Of a stretch of 64,000 nucleotides of DNA, positions 63,005-64,000 are shown piece by piece. The DNA is from Bradyrhizobium sp. SRL28 (lineage in GTDB: Bacteria; Pseudomonadota; Alphaproteobacteria; Rhizobiales; Xanthobacteraceae). The DNA lies in NCBI RefSeq assembly GCF_018596315.1, contig NZ_JAHEAG010000027.1, positions 32,871 through 96,870 of the forward strand, written 5' to 3'. The notes beneath the pieces were generated by a model. That model was not told where the DNA came from. It saw only the letters and a list, made by a program, of their open reading frames with translations, and ran no database searches. Position numbers and translations under genes: made by a program. The first letter of the stretch is position 1. Each line of letters opens with the position of its first letter.

Positions 63005-63120
63005 AGGAACTGGGCAACCGGCAGCCCGGTCGTTACGGCGTCGAGCGCGGCTGGCTGGTGATGCACGACTCCGGGACCTTCGTGACCTTCACGCCGGCCG
63101 GCGCCGAGCTGTTCGCCTGA
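63005..63120 (+). pseudogene. C-terminal fragment duplicating the gene at 61.9 kb
   Basis: VERGWLVMHDSGTFVTFTPAGAELFA matches the last 26 residues of the protein at 61883-62143 (IERGWLKMHESGNFVTFTPAGAELFA) with a few changes. Just upstream only about ten unrelated codons follow the stop of the 37-residue gene. No start codon. A partial duplication. Confidence 0.6.
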
Positions 63121-63200
63121 GGCCGGGTTTCCTTTTGTTAGCTTGGAACGAACCAACGATCTGGTTCTTCTCTGGAGTGGAGCCGCCTGGAAGAGAGCCG

Positions 63201-63449
63201 ATGCCCCATTACTATTTGGACTTGCGCGACGAGGACAATCTAGCAGTTGATGAAGAGGGGCTGGAACTGCGCGACGTCGCGGCCGTACAGGAGGAAGCCA
63301 CACAATCTCTGGCGGAAATGGCTGGGGATGCGGTCCGCGGACCCAGCTATGATGGTAATCGAAACCACCGGATGGCAATTGAGGTCAGAGACGAGACCGG
63401 CCCGGTGCTTCAAGTAAATTTCTCATTCGCGATCAATAGGCTGAAGTAG
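63201..63449 (+). CDS. DUF6894-like small protein
   Basis: Eighty-two residues: MPHYYLDLRDEDNLAVDEEGLELRD with AAVQEEATQSLAEMAGDAVRG and LQVNFSFAIN. The MPxYYxDxRD...DEEGLExxD pattern and the EATxxLxxMA helix fit the family found in many Bradyrhizobium copies. Intact, with an AGAGAGCCG site. Function unknown. Confidence 0.65.
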   Translation: MPHYYLDLRDEDNLAVDEEGLELRDVAAVQEEATQSLAEMAGDAVRGPSYDGNRNHRMAIEVRDETGPVLQVNFSFAINRLK

Positions 63450-63505
63450 GATCCAATCCCTTCAGGACGGGAGCCGCTGCGCCGAACTGTACGCATGAAA
63501 CGGAG

Positions 63506-63535
63506 AAAAAGGCCCCAGCGGCGGCGCTGAGGCCC
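63506..63535 (-). terminator. Intrinsic terminator, minus strand
   Basis: GGCC-CCAGCG (63511-63520) pairs with CGCTGA-GGCC (63525-63534). AAAAA on the left side reads as a T run on the minus strand. It would stop transcription coming from the right; no minus-strand gene is visible there. Confidence 0.5.
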
Positions 63536-63791
63536 TTCTGAAGTTGTCGCCTTGGGGGGATTAGCGACATGGCTTTATCCGCTTTTCGCCCCGCAGTGCG
63601 CTGGTCATTATTGACCAGAATGCGAATTATAAATGTTCGCCTAAATCGCGAAGTTCCCTGGGTAAAAACGAAATAAACCGGTGGCGGCCCAGGTGGAACC
63701 GGCGCAAAATGTTCCAGTCACGGTCAGCTATCGGTGATGAGACCGCCCTTTGCGCCCGTCATCCTCTCGCAGGCAGGGAAAGGAGCCCGCC
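63536..63791. other. Intergenic stretch with a perfect palindrome
   Basis: About 255 bases without a gene. CTGGTCATTATTGACCAG at 63601-63618 is an inverted repeat (7-base arms CTGGTCA/TGACCAG around TTAT) that looks like an operator for a dimeric regulator. Confidence 0.4.
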
Positions 63792-63987
63792 ATGCAGGAA
63801 AGCGTTTCACCTATCGATCCCCTCGACAACCGCCTTTCGGAAGAAGCCGAGCGTCTGCGGAAAGAAGCCCGAGGCACCCCACCTGGAGTGGAGCGCGACC
63901 GGTTTATTCGTAGGGCGCGGCTTGCGGAAACCGCCTCCCACATGAGCCGAGTGGCTCAGCTCAAAGGGTCTTCAGCCTCCGACATAG
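63792..63987 (+). pseudogene. Small hypothetical protein, frameshifted
   Basis: The ATG at 63792 with AGGAG upstream opens MQESVSPIDPLDNRLSEEAERLRKEARGTPPG, then RDRFIRRARLAETASHMS. One extra C near 63944 shifts the frame; the other frame reads EWLSSKGLQPPT and stops at 63987. The family in Bradyrhizobium ends in ASHxSEWLxSPGLxPP, so the shift is clear. In the starting frame the ORF runs off the window edge. Confidence 0.6.
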
Positions 63988-64000
63988 GACGAACGGCGAT

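Overview
This window is about 64 kb of high-GC alphaproteobacterial DNA. The gene content points to Bradyrhizobium or a close relative in the Nitrobacteraceae such as Rhodopseudomonas or Afipia. Signs of this are a FixK-type box (TTGATCCAGCGCAA) in front of a clade I nosRZDFYLX cluster, small DUF3606/DUF3072/DUF2934/DUF6894-type proteins, HWE-type sensor kinase pieces, phasins with a PHA synthase, and a DUF485-ActP-DUF294-exonuclease operon. The species call is inference; no rRNA or other taxonomic marker is present.

Layout. 0-8 kb: accessory DNA with a PAP2 phosphatase, a run of small frameshifted genes, a YihY/BrkB membrane protein, a decayed 3' piece of an LigD-type DNA ligase, an isochorismatase-like hydrolase, a DUF72 protein and an FAD-Rieske oxidoreductase. 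8-12.5 kb: membrane proteins, an SDR-DoxX-like fusion with a DUF2269 protein, and a manganese catalase fused to a DUF892 ferritin-like domain. 13-21 kb: tRNA fragments (Gln and Arg 3' halves), a relaxase, a dead IS110 element, a phasin, a kinase fragment, a Crp/Fnr regulator and an acetyl-CoA synthetase remnant. 21-25.6 kb: an intact acetate-uptake operon. 26-37.7 kb: an intact nitrous-oxide reduction locus (ferritin-like gene divergent from nosR, nosRZDFYLX, cytochrome c, nnrS). 38-40.6 kb: PHA synthase and a secreted protein. 40.6-51.5 kb: sparse DNA rich in short repeats with a LysE transporter, second phasin, UspA protein, second dead IS110, a broken HWE kinase and a SulP transporter. 52-58.7 kb: an Mla-like lipid transport operon followed by phosphoketolase and acetate kinase, both frameshifted. 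58.7-64 kb: GNAT and LigD remnants and many small genes, several frameshifted.

How the parts fit. The intact blocks suit micro-oxic or anoxic life: N2O respiration under FixK-type control, PHA storage (phaC, two phasins), acetate uptake, and envelope or stress functions. Around them at least a dozen genes are split by one- or two-base shifts while both halves still match their family. No shift is seen in the 11 kb nos locus, the actP operon or phaC. This contrast suggests real gene decay in the accessory parts, although sequencing indels cannot be excluded from sequence alone. I did not find a wholly new defence or biosynthetic system. The most unusual items are the two LigD pieces near opposite ends of the window, the possible phosphoketolase-acetate kinase read-through fusion, near-cognate start codons (ACG, CTG) on two otherwise intact genes, and a recurrent TGTGAGCAATATTGACC motif.
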